A stretch of DNA of 64,000 nucleotides from Rhizosphaericola sp047606825 (lineage in GTDB: Bacteria > Bacteroidota > Bacteroidia > Chitinophagales > Chitinophagaceae): positions 7,398-71,397 of the forward strand of contig JASGDY010000113.1 of the NCBI GenBank assembly GCA_047606825.1, written 5' to 3'. Position numbers and translations under genes: made by a program. This document shows, piece by piece, positions 41,904 to 49,542 of this stretch. Position 1 is the first letter of the stretch. Each line of letters begins with the position of its first letter. A model generated the notes under the pieces. That model saw only the letters and a program-made list of their open reading frames with translations. It did no database searches and was not told the origin of the DNA.

Positions 41904-42911
41904 TTAAAACCGAATGATGTGCAACGTATGTAGGCTCGTATAGTAAATTCCCAATGTTATCAGCCAAAACCATACATTGACAAGCCATTTGGCGTTGGAG
42001 TAATAAAATGTGCAGGCTCCCAGCAACGCCGCAGGGACGATGCTCAACTGTAATATCTGTAGTGACGCATCGGGAAGTAAAAAGGCATTGCCCACGGTCA
42101 GCACGAACGCAAGCGTACACAGCCCCCATACTTTTCGGGCGATAGTCACCAGTTTGCCACTGTTTTGCATGCCGTTCAAGATGCCCAGCAATACTGTCAA
42201 CAGGATAAAGCCAAAAGCTACCAGATAGAGCAGCGGCGGACCTTGTAACGACAGGTTGTGGACAGCGATTTGTGGCATGTACTTTTGCAGGAGAAGGATG
42301 TGGTCTTTTTGGAAGTAATTGTTCAGGAAAAGATACGCTGCAAGGAAATAAAAGGGCAATAGAAGCCCCACTATCCAAACGATTGCCAGCCGGGGGCTAA
42401 AACTTCCTAGGAAAACCAATGCAAAAAACAATACCAATACCCATATCGCTGTAGGAGGATACAGTATTGATGCGATACCACAGACGAGACTAAGGTTGAA
42501 CATAAGCCTGCCCTTTTTCTCCAAAGTGTACAACAGCCTAAAGCTTGCCAGTATTTCTATGAACAAAGTATTGATTATCAAAGTACTGCTGATGTTGTTC
42601 CATTGGGGCAACAAGGCCGTGAACAATACATAGACCATACCAGGCAACGCGTTTTCCTTTGGAAAAAGGGAGAGATTGTTGGCTGCGGCATTGAGCCGGT
42701 TGGCCTGCAAGGAAATAATGATCAAATACACCAAAAACAAAGCAGTCCCCGACTTGTCCGACAGGTTGGACAGCAACTTGTCTAATAATGTACTGTTAGT
42801 TGACAAAATGATTTGCGGTCCTTCAAATATGAAAGGAAGATGCACAAAAATGCAGAGCAACGTAATCCATACTACTGCCGACGTGGACTTGGTTTTGAAT
42901 AGAGAAACCAC
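41904..42911 (-). CDS. DUF6427-family multi-pass membrane protein
   Basis: A 335-residue inner-membrane protein with about 9-10 hydrophobic helices: the first near residues 14-28 (AVVWITLLCIFVHLP), the last near 315-330. This size and pattern, with LPGMVYVLFTALLPQWN and NTLFIEILASFRLL in the middle, fits DUF6427, a Bacteroidota membrane family once mis-labelled as beta-carotene monooxygenase. No catalytic residues are recognisable. It is divergent from kup, with a palindromic hairpin and the kup promoter in the 268-bp gap. Function unknown. Confidence 0.8.
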   Translation of the reverse strand: MVSLFKTKSTSAVVWITLLCIFVHLPFIFEGPQIILSTNSTLLDKLLSNLSDKSGTALFLVYLIIISLQANRLNAAANNLSLFPKENALPGMVYVLFTALLPQWNNISSTLIINTLFIEILASFRLLYTLEKKGRLMFNLSLVCGIASILYPPTAIWVLVLFFALVFLGSFSPRLAIVWIVGLLLPFYFLAAYLFLNNYFQKDHILLLQKYMPQIAVHNLSLQGPPLLYLVAFGFILLTVLLGILNGMQNSGKLVTIARKVWGLCTLAFVLTVGNAFLLPDASLQILQLSIVPAALLGACTFYYSNAKWLVNVWFWLITLGIYYTSLHTLHIIRF

Positions 42912-42964
42912 TTTATGTTTTTATGATTTATTGATTGTCAATGCAAACCTACATGAAATTTTTT

Positions 42965-43004
42965 GTATTCGTAGGGGTACGGTATGCCCTGTCCCTACGA
43001 ATAC
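42965..43004. repeat. Palindromic hairpin in the DUF6427-kup gap
   Basis: GTATTCGTAGGG and CCCTACGAATAC pair perfectly over 12 bp around a 16-nt loop. It lies 70 nt upstream of the kup promoter. It has the look of an extragenic palindrome of the type GTAGGGGC...GCCCCTAC, seen in many bacteria. Confidence 0.55.
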
Positions 43005-43074
43005 CCCGACAAATAAACGGTCAATACGACAACGTATTACCACCTCGGCGGAAGAGGTTGTAATATGCACATTT

Positions 43075-43104
43075 TTGTCCCTTGTGCAAACTATATTACA
43101 TTTG
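43075..43104 (+). promoter_or_regulatory. Canonical promoter of kup
   Basis: TTG (43075-43077), a 19-nt spacer and TACATTTG (43097-43104) match both elements of the Bacteroidota primary promoter at the normal spacing. The leader to the GTG at 43180 would be about 70 nt. Confidence 0.7.
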
Positions 43105-43179
43105 TCGCGTTTACGTGTAAGCAACTGTTTTGGATGGCGGTATGCCAGCAAAGCGTTTTTTGTCTTTTATAATTTTTAA

Positions 43180-45177
43180 GTGGGAAATAAACATCATCCA
43201 AAAGGTTTCTCGATAGCGGGACTGATTGTCGCGTTGGGTATTATTTATGGGGACATCGGTACTTCGCCGCTCTACGTGATGAACGCCATCATCAGAAACC
43301 ATTATGTCAACGAGTTTTTGATCATCGGCTCCATCTCCTGTGTGATATGGACACTGACGCTCCAGACGACCGTCAAATATGTGATACTCACGTTGCAGGC
43401 CGACAACAACGGTGAAGGTGGGATTTTCAGCCTGTACGCACTTGTGCGACGGCAGAAGAAATGGCTGGTCTATGTGGCAATGATTGGCGGAGCGTCCTTG
43501 TTGGCCGACGGCATCATCACACCGCCCGTAACCGTGACTGCCGCGATAGAAGGCTTGCACCTGATACGTTTTGAACACTTCAACCTGAGGGCGATAACGA
43601 CCACGGAAATCGTGTGGATTGTCATATTGATCATCGCAGGTTTGTTTTTTCTCCAACAGTTTGGGACGGCGTCTATCGGGAAGTTTTTCGGACCGATTAT
43701 GCTTCTTTGGTTTCTGATGTTGGCGATGGTCGGTTTTTCCAACATCCATAATTTCTGGCCGGTGCTCAAGGCACTGAATCCCTATTACGCTATCAAGTTG
43801 TTGGCAGTGTATCCGCATGGTTTTGGGCTGTTGGGAGCGGTTTTTCTGTGTACGACGGGTGCTGAGGCACTGTATTCGGATATGGGGCACTGCGGCAAGA
43901 AGAATATCCGCATGTCGTGGATTTTTGTCAAGACTTGTCTGATATTGAACTACCTGGGACAGGGCGCGTGGTTGTTGAACAATCTCCAAGGTAGCTACAT
44001 CTCGCCGGAAATGCAGGATGCGGGCAATGCCTTTTTCAACATGATGCCCGAATGGTTCAAGCTGACAGGTATCATATTGGCGACATTGGCGGCGATTATC
44101 GCGTCGCAGGCGTTGATTTCCGGCTCGTTTACGTTGATTTCGGAAGCGTTGCGGCTCAACCTTTGGCCCAAAATAAAAATCATCTACCCGACCGAGGAAA
44201 AAGGGCAGGTGTACATTCCCGGCATCAACTGGCTCTTGTGTTTTGGCTGTATTTTCATTGTGCTTTTTTTCAAGGAATCGTCAAGGATGGAAGGTGCTTA
44301 CGGCCTCGCGATTACGTTGTGCATGATCAGCACGTCCATCCTGTATGCCAATTATCTACAAAAAAAGCGGACGCATGTCCTCTTGCGCTATCTGTACCTG
44401 GCAGTTTTCCTGACGATTGAGTTCTCGTTTTTCTTTGCCAACCTTGACAAGTTTCCGCACGGCGGTTATGTCACCGTCATCGTTGCGGGACTTTTGTTTT
44501 ATGTCATGTACACGTGGTATCGCGCCAGGAAAATCAAGAACCGATATGTCGAATTTGTGCGGCTGGAGCACTATATCCCGATGATACAAGAACTCGGGAA
44601 CGACAAAACTGTGGTCAAATACGCCACGCACCTCGTCTATATGACGAGTGCCGACAACCCTAAGGAAATCGAGCATAAAATCGTCTATTCCATATTGAAC
44701 AGAAAACCGAAACGTGCCGACATCTACTGGTTTGTACATGTGGACGTACTGGACGAACCTTATACCTGCGAATACGTCGTCGACCATATCATCCCCAACG
44801 ACATCATCCGCGTCGAGTTCCGCCTAGGTTTCCGTGTGGAACAAAAAATCAACCTCATGCTTCGAAAGGTAGTCGAGGATTTGGCGACCAACAGGGAAGT
44901 GAATATCGTCAGCCGTTACGAAAGCCTTGAACGTAACAATGTCGCCGGAGATTTCCAGTTTGTTGTCATGGAAAAATACCTGTCCAACGACAACGACCTG
45001 CCGTTTATGGACAAGATTGTCATGAAATACTATTTCTGGCTGAAACAGATTAGCTTGACGGAAGAAAGAGGTTTTGGCCTGGACCAGAGTTCGGTCGACG
45101 TAGAAAAATATCCGTTGATTGTTTCCAGCTCTGCCTCGCTGCCTTTGAAAAGGATATTTCCAAAAGAGCGGTATTAG
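43180..45177 (+). CDS. kup: Kup-family potassium uptake protein
   Basis: A 665-residue K+:H+ symporter of the KUP/HAK/KT family. About 12 membrane helices fill residues 10-440. The selectivity and gating segment GIIYGDIGTSPLYVM (about 22-36) is intact, and the GGIFSLYALVRR and TGAEALYSDMGHCG stretches follow. A soluble C-terminal domain of about 200 residues ends the protein. It takes up potassium at low external concentration. The start is GTG, the first codon of the open frame after the leader and the one giving a normal N-terminus. A 37-codon hydrophobic frame follows closely. Confidence 0.95.
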   Translation: MGNKHHPKGFSIAGLIVALGIIYGDIGTSPLYVMNAIIRNHYVNEFLIIGSISCVIWTLTLQTTVKYVILTLQADNNGEGGIFSLYALVRRQKKWLVYVAMIGGASLLADGIITPPVTVTAAIEGLHLIRFEHFNLRAITTTEIVWIVILIIAGLFFLQQFGTASIGKFFGPIMLLWFLMLAMVGFSNIHNFWPVLKALNPYYAIKLLAVYPHGFGLLGAVFLCTTGAEALYSDMGHCGKKNIRMSWIFVKTCLILNYLGQGAWLLNNLQGSYISPEMQDAGNAFFNMMPEWFKLTGIILATLAAIIASQALISGSFTLISEALRLNLWPKIKIIYPTEEKGQVYIPGINWLLCFGCIFIVLFFKESSRMEGAYGLAITLCMISTSILYANYLQKKRTHVLLRYLYLAVFLTIEFSFFFANLDKFPHGGYVTVIVAGLLFYVMYTWYRARKIKNRYVEFVRLEHYIPMIQELGNDKTVVKYATHLVYMTSADNPKEIEHKIVYSILNRKPKRADIYWFVHVDVLDEPYTCEYVVDHIIPNDIIRVEFRLGFRVEQKINLMLRKVVEDLATNREVNIVSRYESLERNNVAGDFQFVVMEKYLSNDNDLPFMDKIVMKYYFWLKQISLTEERGFGLDQSSVDVEKYPLIVSSSASLPLKRIFPKERY

Positions 45178-45203
45178 CCATGTTGACGTAAAAAATAAAG
45201 AGG

Positions 45204-45317
45204 ATGGCCGATTTTATTCCGAGTCCAATCATTGGCGGCGTCGGCATATTATTGATAGGTCAATATCTTACAGTAAAAACTCGGTTTTCTCAGAATGGTG
45301 CGCATGTTGAGGTCTGA
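45204..45317 (+). CDS. Possible 37-residue membrane peptide after kup
   Basis: An ATG 27 nt after the kup stop opens a 37-codon frame with one hydrophobic segment (FIPSPIIGGVGILLIGQYL, residues 4-22) and a polar tail. It could be a small membrane subunit, as KdpF is for the Kdp pump. Nothing else supports it: the purine-rich AAAGAGG touches the ATG and there is no known homologue that I recognise. Confidence 0.22.
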   Translation: MADFIPSPIIGGVGILLIGQYLTVKTRFSQNGAHVEV

Positions 45318-45429
45318 AAATATGCGCGTCATGATCTAACTTGAAACTTGCAATATTCCTCACATCTCCTATAGCCATTTTCTACAACAAACAAGCCCTG
45401 TTTTTGTTATAAATTTCTGCACAGCGTTT

Positions 45430-45545
45430 TGTGGATATGCTTGTGTATTAGGCGCAAAACTTTTATTTTTGGGGTATAAGTTTGGACAAAAGGTGGATAA
45501 CATCAAGACCACAGTGGATAGTATGTGCGTTGTTTGTGGAATAAA
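45430..45545. promoter_or_regulatory. Cluster of DnaA-box-like sequences upstream of dnaB
   Basis: Against TGTGGATAA (reverse complement of the DnaA box TTATCCACA), TGTGGATAT at 45430-45438 and GGTGGATAA at 45492-45500 match 8 of 9, AGTGGATAG at 45513-45521 matches 7 of 9, and TTTGTGGAATAA at 45534 is a looser form. All point the same way within 115 bp, on both sides of the dnaB promoter. They could control dnaB through DnaA, or mark a replication-initiation region. Confidence 0.45.
45441..45471 (+). promoter_or_regulatory. Canonical promoter of dnaB
   Basis: TTG (45441-45443), a 20-nt spacer and TATTTTTG (45464-45471) fit the Bacteroidota promoter exactly. The leader to the ATG at 45647 would be about 170 nt and holds three of the DnaA-box-like sequences. 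Confidence 0.65.
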
Positions 45546-45646
45546 TTTCGTCGCGCCAAAATTTTTTCTGAAAAACGAAGTGCTTATTTTCGCCCTCTTG
45601 CTTCATGCGCCAAAGGCAGGTTCTGCCATAAACAGGGAAATACATA

Positions 45647-47200
45647 ATGGACAATTTTTCAAACATAAATAAAGACAAAAAAACATTCAGGCGGAAGCCT
45701 TCATCTATCGATCTAAGTCCCATGATTTTCGGGAAAGTCCCACCGCAGGCCAAGGACCTGGAAGAGGCCGTGCTGGGTGCCGTGATGCTGGAAAAAGGTG
45801 CTTTTGACAACGTCATCGAGGTCATACAGGGCGAATGTTTCTACGTGGATGCCCACCAGAAAATATTTAAGTGTTTCCAGGATTTGGCGCAGAAAAGCAT
45901 GCCTATCGATATGCTGACAGTCGTGGAAGAACTCAAGTCCAAGGGTGAGCTGGAAGAGGTCGGCGGCGCCTACTATATTTCCAGACTGACCAATGTCGTC
46001 ACCTCCACCGCCAATATCGTCACGCACGCGCAGATCATCCTCCAGAAATTTATCCAGCGTGAACTTATCCGCATCAGCGGCGAAATCATCAAGGATGCCT
46101 ACGAGGACAGCACCGATGTATTTGACCTGTTGGACGACGCAGAACAGAAAATGTTCAACATCACCAACAACTACCTAAAAAAGAACTACGACGAAATCGG
46201 CGACGCGCTGGCAAAAGCCATTACGCGTATAGACAAACTGCGTTTCCAGACCGACGAAATCTCTGGCGTTCCCAGTGGATTTGATAAGATGGACAGGTTG
46301 ACTTACGGCTGGCAGCCTTCTGACTTGATTATATTGGCTGCGCGTCCTGCCGTGGGTAAGACCGCATTTGCGTTGAACCTTATACGCAACGCGGCACTCA
46401 ATCCGCGTAAACCGACACCCGTCGCTTTTTTCTCCTTGGAAATGAGTTCCGCGCAGCTCGTACAGCGTATCCTCTCCGCCGAAAGTGAGATACCTTTGGA
46501 AAAAATCGCCAGAGGCAAGCTGGAGGATTACGAATACCAACAGCTCCACCAGCGTGGCGTGAAACGGCTGGAGTCGGCTCCGATATATATCGACGACACC
46601 GCTGCGTTGAACATATTTGAGTTCCGTGCCAAGGCGCGCCGTCTGGTCAACAAACACGACGTGGGCTTGATCATCATCGACTATCTACAGTTGATGAGCG
46701 GCAGCGGTGACCGCAACAGCAACCGTGAACAGGAAATCAGTACGATTTCGCGTAACCTGAAAGTATTGGCCAAGGAACTGATGATTCCCATCATCGCACT
46801 CAGCCAGTTGAGCCGTGCCGTGGAAACCCGTAAGGAGAGCAAGATGCCACAGTTGAGTGACCTCCGCGAATCGGGTGCGATCGAGCAGGATGCCGACATG
46901 GTCATGTTTATCTACCGTCCGGAATACTATGAAATCGGCACCAACGAAATGGGTGAAAGCACGCATGGCGAAACGCATATCCGTATTGCCAAGCACCGTA
47001 ACGGTTCTTTGGACACGGTTAAACTGCGGGCACGTTTGGAAATCCAGAAGTTTGAAGAAATGGATGAAGACAATTTCGGCGGTGGCAACTGGAAACCGAT
47101 ACAACCCCAGGACGACGGCGCGGGCGACGGCGCGCATTTCTTCATACAGGGCAGCAAGATGAACGACGGCAACTTTGACGACGGCCAGGATCCGTTTTAA
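45647..47200 (+). CDS. dnaB: Replicative DNA helicase DnaB
   Basis: A 517-residue hexameric helicase that unwinds DNA at the replication fork and recruits primase. The N-terminal helical domain (about 30-130, VPPQAKDLEEAVLGAVMLEK) and linker precede the RecA-like motor. Walker A is ARPAVGKT (232-239), Walker B is LIIIDYLQLM, and the arginine-finger region has LSQLSRAVETRKESKMPQLS followed by DLRESGAIEQDADMV. No intein interrupts the Walker A site. The tail is acidic and rich in Asp and Gly. It lies between kup and the rpsF operon with its own promoter. Confidence 0.97.
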   Translation: MDNFSNINKDKKTFRRKPSSIDLSPMIFGKVPPQAKDLEEAVLGAVMLEKGAFDNVIEVIQGECFYVDAHQKIFKCFQDLAQKSMPIDMLTVVEELKSKGELEEVGGAYYISRLTNVVTSTANIVTHAQIILQKFIQRELIRISGEIIKDAYEDSTDVFDLLDDAEQKMFNITNNYLKKNYDEIGDALAKAITRIDKLRFQTDEISGVPSGFDKMDRLTYGWQPSDLIILAARPAVGKTAFALNLIRNAALNPRKPTPVAFFSLEMSSAQLVQRILSAESEIPLEKIARGKLEDYEYQQLHQRGVKRLESAPIYIDDTAALNIFEFRAKARRLVNKHDVGLIIIDYLQLMSGSGDRNSNREQEISTISRNLKVLAKELMIPIIALSQLSRAVETRKESKMPQLSDLRESGAIEQDADMVMFIYRPEYYEIGTNEMGESTHGETHIRIAKHRNGSLDTVKLRARLEIQKFEEMDEDNFGGGNWKPIQPQDDGAGDGAHFFIQGSKMNDGNFDDGQDPF

Positions 47201-47333
47201 GCGACGAAAGGTCGATTGCCGTCTGGGCGGCATTGTTAAAGGAAACATTTTTATTGCTCTACACCGGGTCTTTGCTAATCCAACCAAGCGTTGGGTTTTT
47301 ATTTTCATGGTACTCCATTTCAAATTATTTTAC

Positions 47334-47341
47334 TACCTTTG
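47334..47341 (+). promoter_or_regulatory. -7 element TACCTTTG of the rpsF operon
   Basis: A perfect TAnnTTTG box followed by CACC, 37 nt before the rpsF ATG. The short leader leaves little room for a classical S6:S18-binding leader structure. Confidence 0.55.
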
Positions 47342-47378
47342 CACCTCAAATTTTTTTAATTAACCAAAAATCAGGGTA

Positions 47379-47735
47379 ATGAACAATTACGAATTGATGG
47401 CGATTTTTACCCCTGTGCTTTCTGACGACGAGTTCAAAGCGTCCCAGAAAAAGTACACCGACTTCATCGAAGCCAACGGTGGTGCTATTGTGCACAGCAA
47501 CCCTTGGGGACTAAAATCGCTGGCGTATCCTATCCAGAAGAAAACTACGGCAATCTACTGGGTATTGGAATATACTGCGCCATCCGACCTCAATGAAAAA
47601 CTGAAAATTCAGTTTTTGCGCGACGACCAGTCGTTGCGTCACATGATCACTGTACTTGACAAACACGCCGTCGAGTACAATGCTAAAAAGAGAAGTGGCG
47701 TGCTTTCCGATACCGAAGAAAAAGTGGAGGCATAA
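47379..47735 (+). CDS. rpsF: Ribosomal protein bS6
   Basis: A 118-residue small-subunit protein that forms a heterodimer with bS18 on the platform of the 30S subunit. The family opening MNNYELMAIFTPVLSDDEF, the WGLKSLAYPIQKKTTAIYW central strand pair and the LRDDQSLRHMITVL strand are all present. An acidic tail (LSDTEEKVEA) ends the protein. First gene of the rpsF-rpsR-rplI unit; rpsR follows after 4 nt. Confidence 0.97.
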   Translation: MNNYELMAIFTPVLSDDEFKASQKKYTDFIEANGGAIVHSNPWGLKSLAYPIQKKTTAIYWVLEYTAPSDLNEKLKIQFLRDDQSLRHMITVLDKHAVEYNAKKRSGVLSDTEEKVEA

Positions 47736-47739
47736 AATC

Positions 47740-48006
47740 ATGGCAAAAGCAAATGAAATCAAATACCTGACCGCTATCAAACAGGAACAACCCAAAAAGA
47801 AGTTCTGCCGTTTCAAAAGGTACGGTATCAAATACATCGACTACAAAGACGTTGAGTTCCTCAAAAAGTTCCTGAACGAGCAAGGTAAGACATTGCCGCG
47901 CCGTCTGACGGGCAACTCCCTAAAGTACCAACGTAAAGTCGCAACCGCTATCAAGCGCGCAAGACAGATGGCTCTGTTGCCTTACGTAACAGACCTTTTG
48001 AAATAG
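47740..48006 (+). CDS. rpsR: Ribosomal protein bS18
   Basis: An 88-residue basic protein that pairs with bS6. The conserved FCRFKRYGIKYIDYKD and LPRRLTGNSLKYQRKVATAI segments, with the RARQMALLPY ending, identify it. The ATG at 47740 is chosen: the frame stays open further upstream inside rpsF but those codons are not S18. It is followed by a 130-nt gap before rplI. Confidence 0.97.
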   Translation: MAKANEIKYLTAIKQEQPKKKFCRFKRYGIKYIDYKDVEFLKKFLNEQGKTLPRRLTGNSLKYQRKVATAIKRARQMALLPYVTDLLK

Positions 48007-48136
48007 TATTTTAAGGTTGTAGTAAGTTTTACTTACTGCTTACCCTTACAACTATATTTAGTCACCATTCCCTAATTCCCTTCGGTGGGAAGACAGTCCA
48101 AGGACTGGGCTCTTGGGATCTAAACATGCAAACAAA
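48007..48136 (+). other. Spacer with possible RNA structure between rpsR and rplI
   Basis: A 130-nt gap inside a ribosomal protein operon. It holds small dyads: AGTAAGT/ACTTACT near 48019-48036 and CAGTCC/GGACTG near 48096-48109. It might carry a processing site or a regulatory structure for L9, but I recognise no known leader, and no promoter box is clear. Confidence 0.35.
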
Positions 48137-48583
48137 ATGCAAGTAATCTTAATCAAAGACGTAGACAATCTAGGTCAGGCGCACGAGTTGGTAACAGTGA
48201 AAAACGGTTACGCTCGCAACTTCCTCATACCTAAGAAATACGCTGTCGAGGCAAGTATCGTCAACCTGAAACAGCTCAACGAAAAGTTGAAGGTAAAAGC
48301 GAAGAAGGAAGCTGCCCTGCTGGCTCAGATCAACGAAGTTATCGAAGTACTGAAAGGTGCTCCGGTGAAGATCGGTGCCAAGACCGGTACGACGGACAAA
48401 ATCTTTGGACGTGTCACTTCCTTACAGGTTGCCCGTGCCATTACGGAGCAAAAAGGATACGAAATCGACCGCAAACGTATTTCCATCCCAGAAGAAGTAA
48501 AAGAAATCGGTACGCACAAGGCTGTCATCGACTTCGGCAACGGCAACGTTACGGAAATAGACTTTGAAGTCGTTTCTGAATAG
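48137..48583 (+). CDS. rplI: Ribosomal protein bL9
   Basis: A 148-residue large-subunit protein near the L1 stalk. The N-terminal RNA-binding domain (MQVILIKDVDNLGQAHELVT, then VKNGYARNFLIPKKYAVEAS), the long connecting helix (about 41-75) and the C-terminal domain (GAKTGTTDKIFGRVTSLQVA) are intact. The ATG at 48137 begins the conserved MxVIL start; the earlier in-frame ATG at 48113 adds a non-family stretch. Last gene of the unit, with a strong terminator after it. Confidence 0.97.
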   Translation: MQVILIKDVDNLGQAHELVTVKNGYARNFLIPKKYAVEASIVNLKQLNEKLKVKAKKEAALLAQINEVIEVLKGAPVKIGAKTGTTDKIFGRVTSLQVARAITEQKGYEIDRKRISIPEEVKEIGTHKAVIDFGNGNVTEIDFEVVSE

Positions 48584-48600
48584 GTATTTGTCCCGTCAAG

Positions 48601-48646
48601 AAACAAAAAACCGCCATCGTTGAAAAACGATGGCGGTTTTTTGTTT
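48601..48646 (+). terminator. Terminator of the rpsF-rpsR-rplI unit
   Basis: AAACAAAAAACCGCCATCGTT pairs with its complement (AACGATGGCGGTTTTTTGTTT) around GAAAA, with six T in the right arm. It starts 18 nt after the rplI stop. Confidence 0.92.
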
Positions 48647-48682
48647 GAAAATTGTGTAGTTTTGTGAAGGGTGCATTTACCT

Positions 48683-48782
48683 TTGTTCACCTACGGTGGC
48701 TACTTCGCGGTCGGTAAAGACCCCGCAATCTCTAGAATTTTTGCTGGCGTGGTGTCTCCACCGGCCAGCAAAAATTTGAAAT
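48683..48782. repeat. Palindromic repeat family A, locus 4
   Basis: A 21-bp inverted copy of the 24364-24384 segment (48683-48703) is followed by the dyad GCGGTCGGTAAAGACCCCGC (48707-48726) and by the core unit with GGTGTCTCCACC in CTGGCG...GGCCAG arms and the AAAATTTGAAAT tail (48744-48782). The modules are the same as at locus 3 but in a different order and orientation. Confidence 0.8.
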
Positions 48783-48865
48783 GGACACTTCTATAAGGCT
48801 AGATAATTGAACTTGGAATTAAACATTATAATGAAACGGAAGTCTAATGGATAGCTAGAATACGC

Positions 48866-49219
48866 ATGAACCCTACCAGATCCAAAATAGTAACTATTTT
48901 TTTGATGTTTCTTTTTTTTCAAAGAGTGGGTCCCGCCCTTTTTTTGAAAACGTATATCTGCGAGCATATCTATAAGGAACAGCCTATGGCAGTTTCTCTC
49001 TCTTATTACCAAAAAGGAAAGGTTAACTCCAAGAAGCTGATTTGTGCCAACAACCGGATCTATGAGATGTCCCAGGCTGTGACGTTTACTTCTATCGTCC
49101 CTCTTCCAGAGAAAACGATAAAGTATGTTGTGTACAATCTTTCGATGAGTGATTATTTTGTTTTCATAGGTACATTTCTAAAACACTCTGCTTTAAGAGG
49201 TCCTCCCCAAAACTGCTGA
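48866..49219 (+). CDS. Small exported protein upstream of the efflux operon, function unknown
   Basis: A 117-residue predicted protein with a basic start and one hydrophobic segment (IVTIFLMFLFFQRVGPALFL, about residues 8-27), which could be a signal peptide or anchor. The rest has no motif that I recognise; one Cys pair (C32, C60) and several Tyr and Lys residues stand out. It points the same way as the efflux genes but lies 323 nt upstream of them. Coding support is only its length, a plausible signal and use of the frame, so it could be spurious. Confidence 0.45.
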   Translation: MNPTRSKIVTIFLMFLFFQRVGPALFLKTYICEHIYKEQPMAVSLSYYQKGKVNSKKLICANNRIYEMSQAVTFTSIVPLPEKTIKYVVYNLSMSDYFVFIGTFLKHSALRGPPQNC

Positions 49220-49542
49220 ATTAAATAAAAAATGAAAAGCCCAAAGCATAATCGTTCGACGGCGCAGGCCAACAAAGGTTGGTACCCAGTGTCGTTTTGG
49301 CGAAACTGGCAAGAGCGACAATCGCAATGACCGATATTTTGCGGCTTATGTAATACTGTTTCCCTGCCGTTGGAAAAGGTGTAGGTATATCCTTGCAGTG
49401 CTGCTTTTGCGGGCTGTTTCTTAGGTGTGCTTATTTCACGCACAGTCCAGACATGTGCTGCTATTCAGCGGGTGTCGGTGGTGTTCCGTTGCCTTCCCAA
49501 CCGTATTGAAATAAATCTTAACGCTTAAACCAACAATTGGTA
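49220..49542. other. Gap before the efflux operon without a recognised gene
   Basis: About 320 nt. Short frames exist on both strands (a 96-codon one on the minus strand, a 32-codon one on the plus strand) but none looks like a known protein. No strong hairpin or perfect -7 box was found. The promoter of the efflux operon should lie here. Confidence 0.4.

Noticed and set aside
43111..43989. A 292-codon minus-strand frame over the start of kup
   Set aside because: Rich in Gln, His and Arg, without membrane segments or motifs. It would also run through the kup promoter.
43180..45177. An intein or frameshift in kup or dnaB, suggested by the unusual starts and long leader
   Set aside because: Both proteins read through with all motifs in order and normal length.
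45430..45646. Calling this region the chromosomal origin outright
   Set aside because: DnaA-box-like words alone are not enough: no AT-rich unwinding element was distinguished from the general background and no whole-chromosome skew is available. Kept only as a regulatory cluster.
49153..49443. A 96-codon minus-strand frame ahead of the efflux operon
   Set aside because: No signal or domain, overlaps the end of the plus-strand frame at 48866-49219, and has odd composition (clusters of Cys and Gln).
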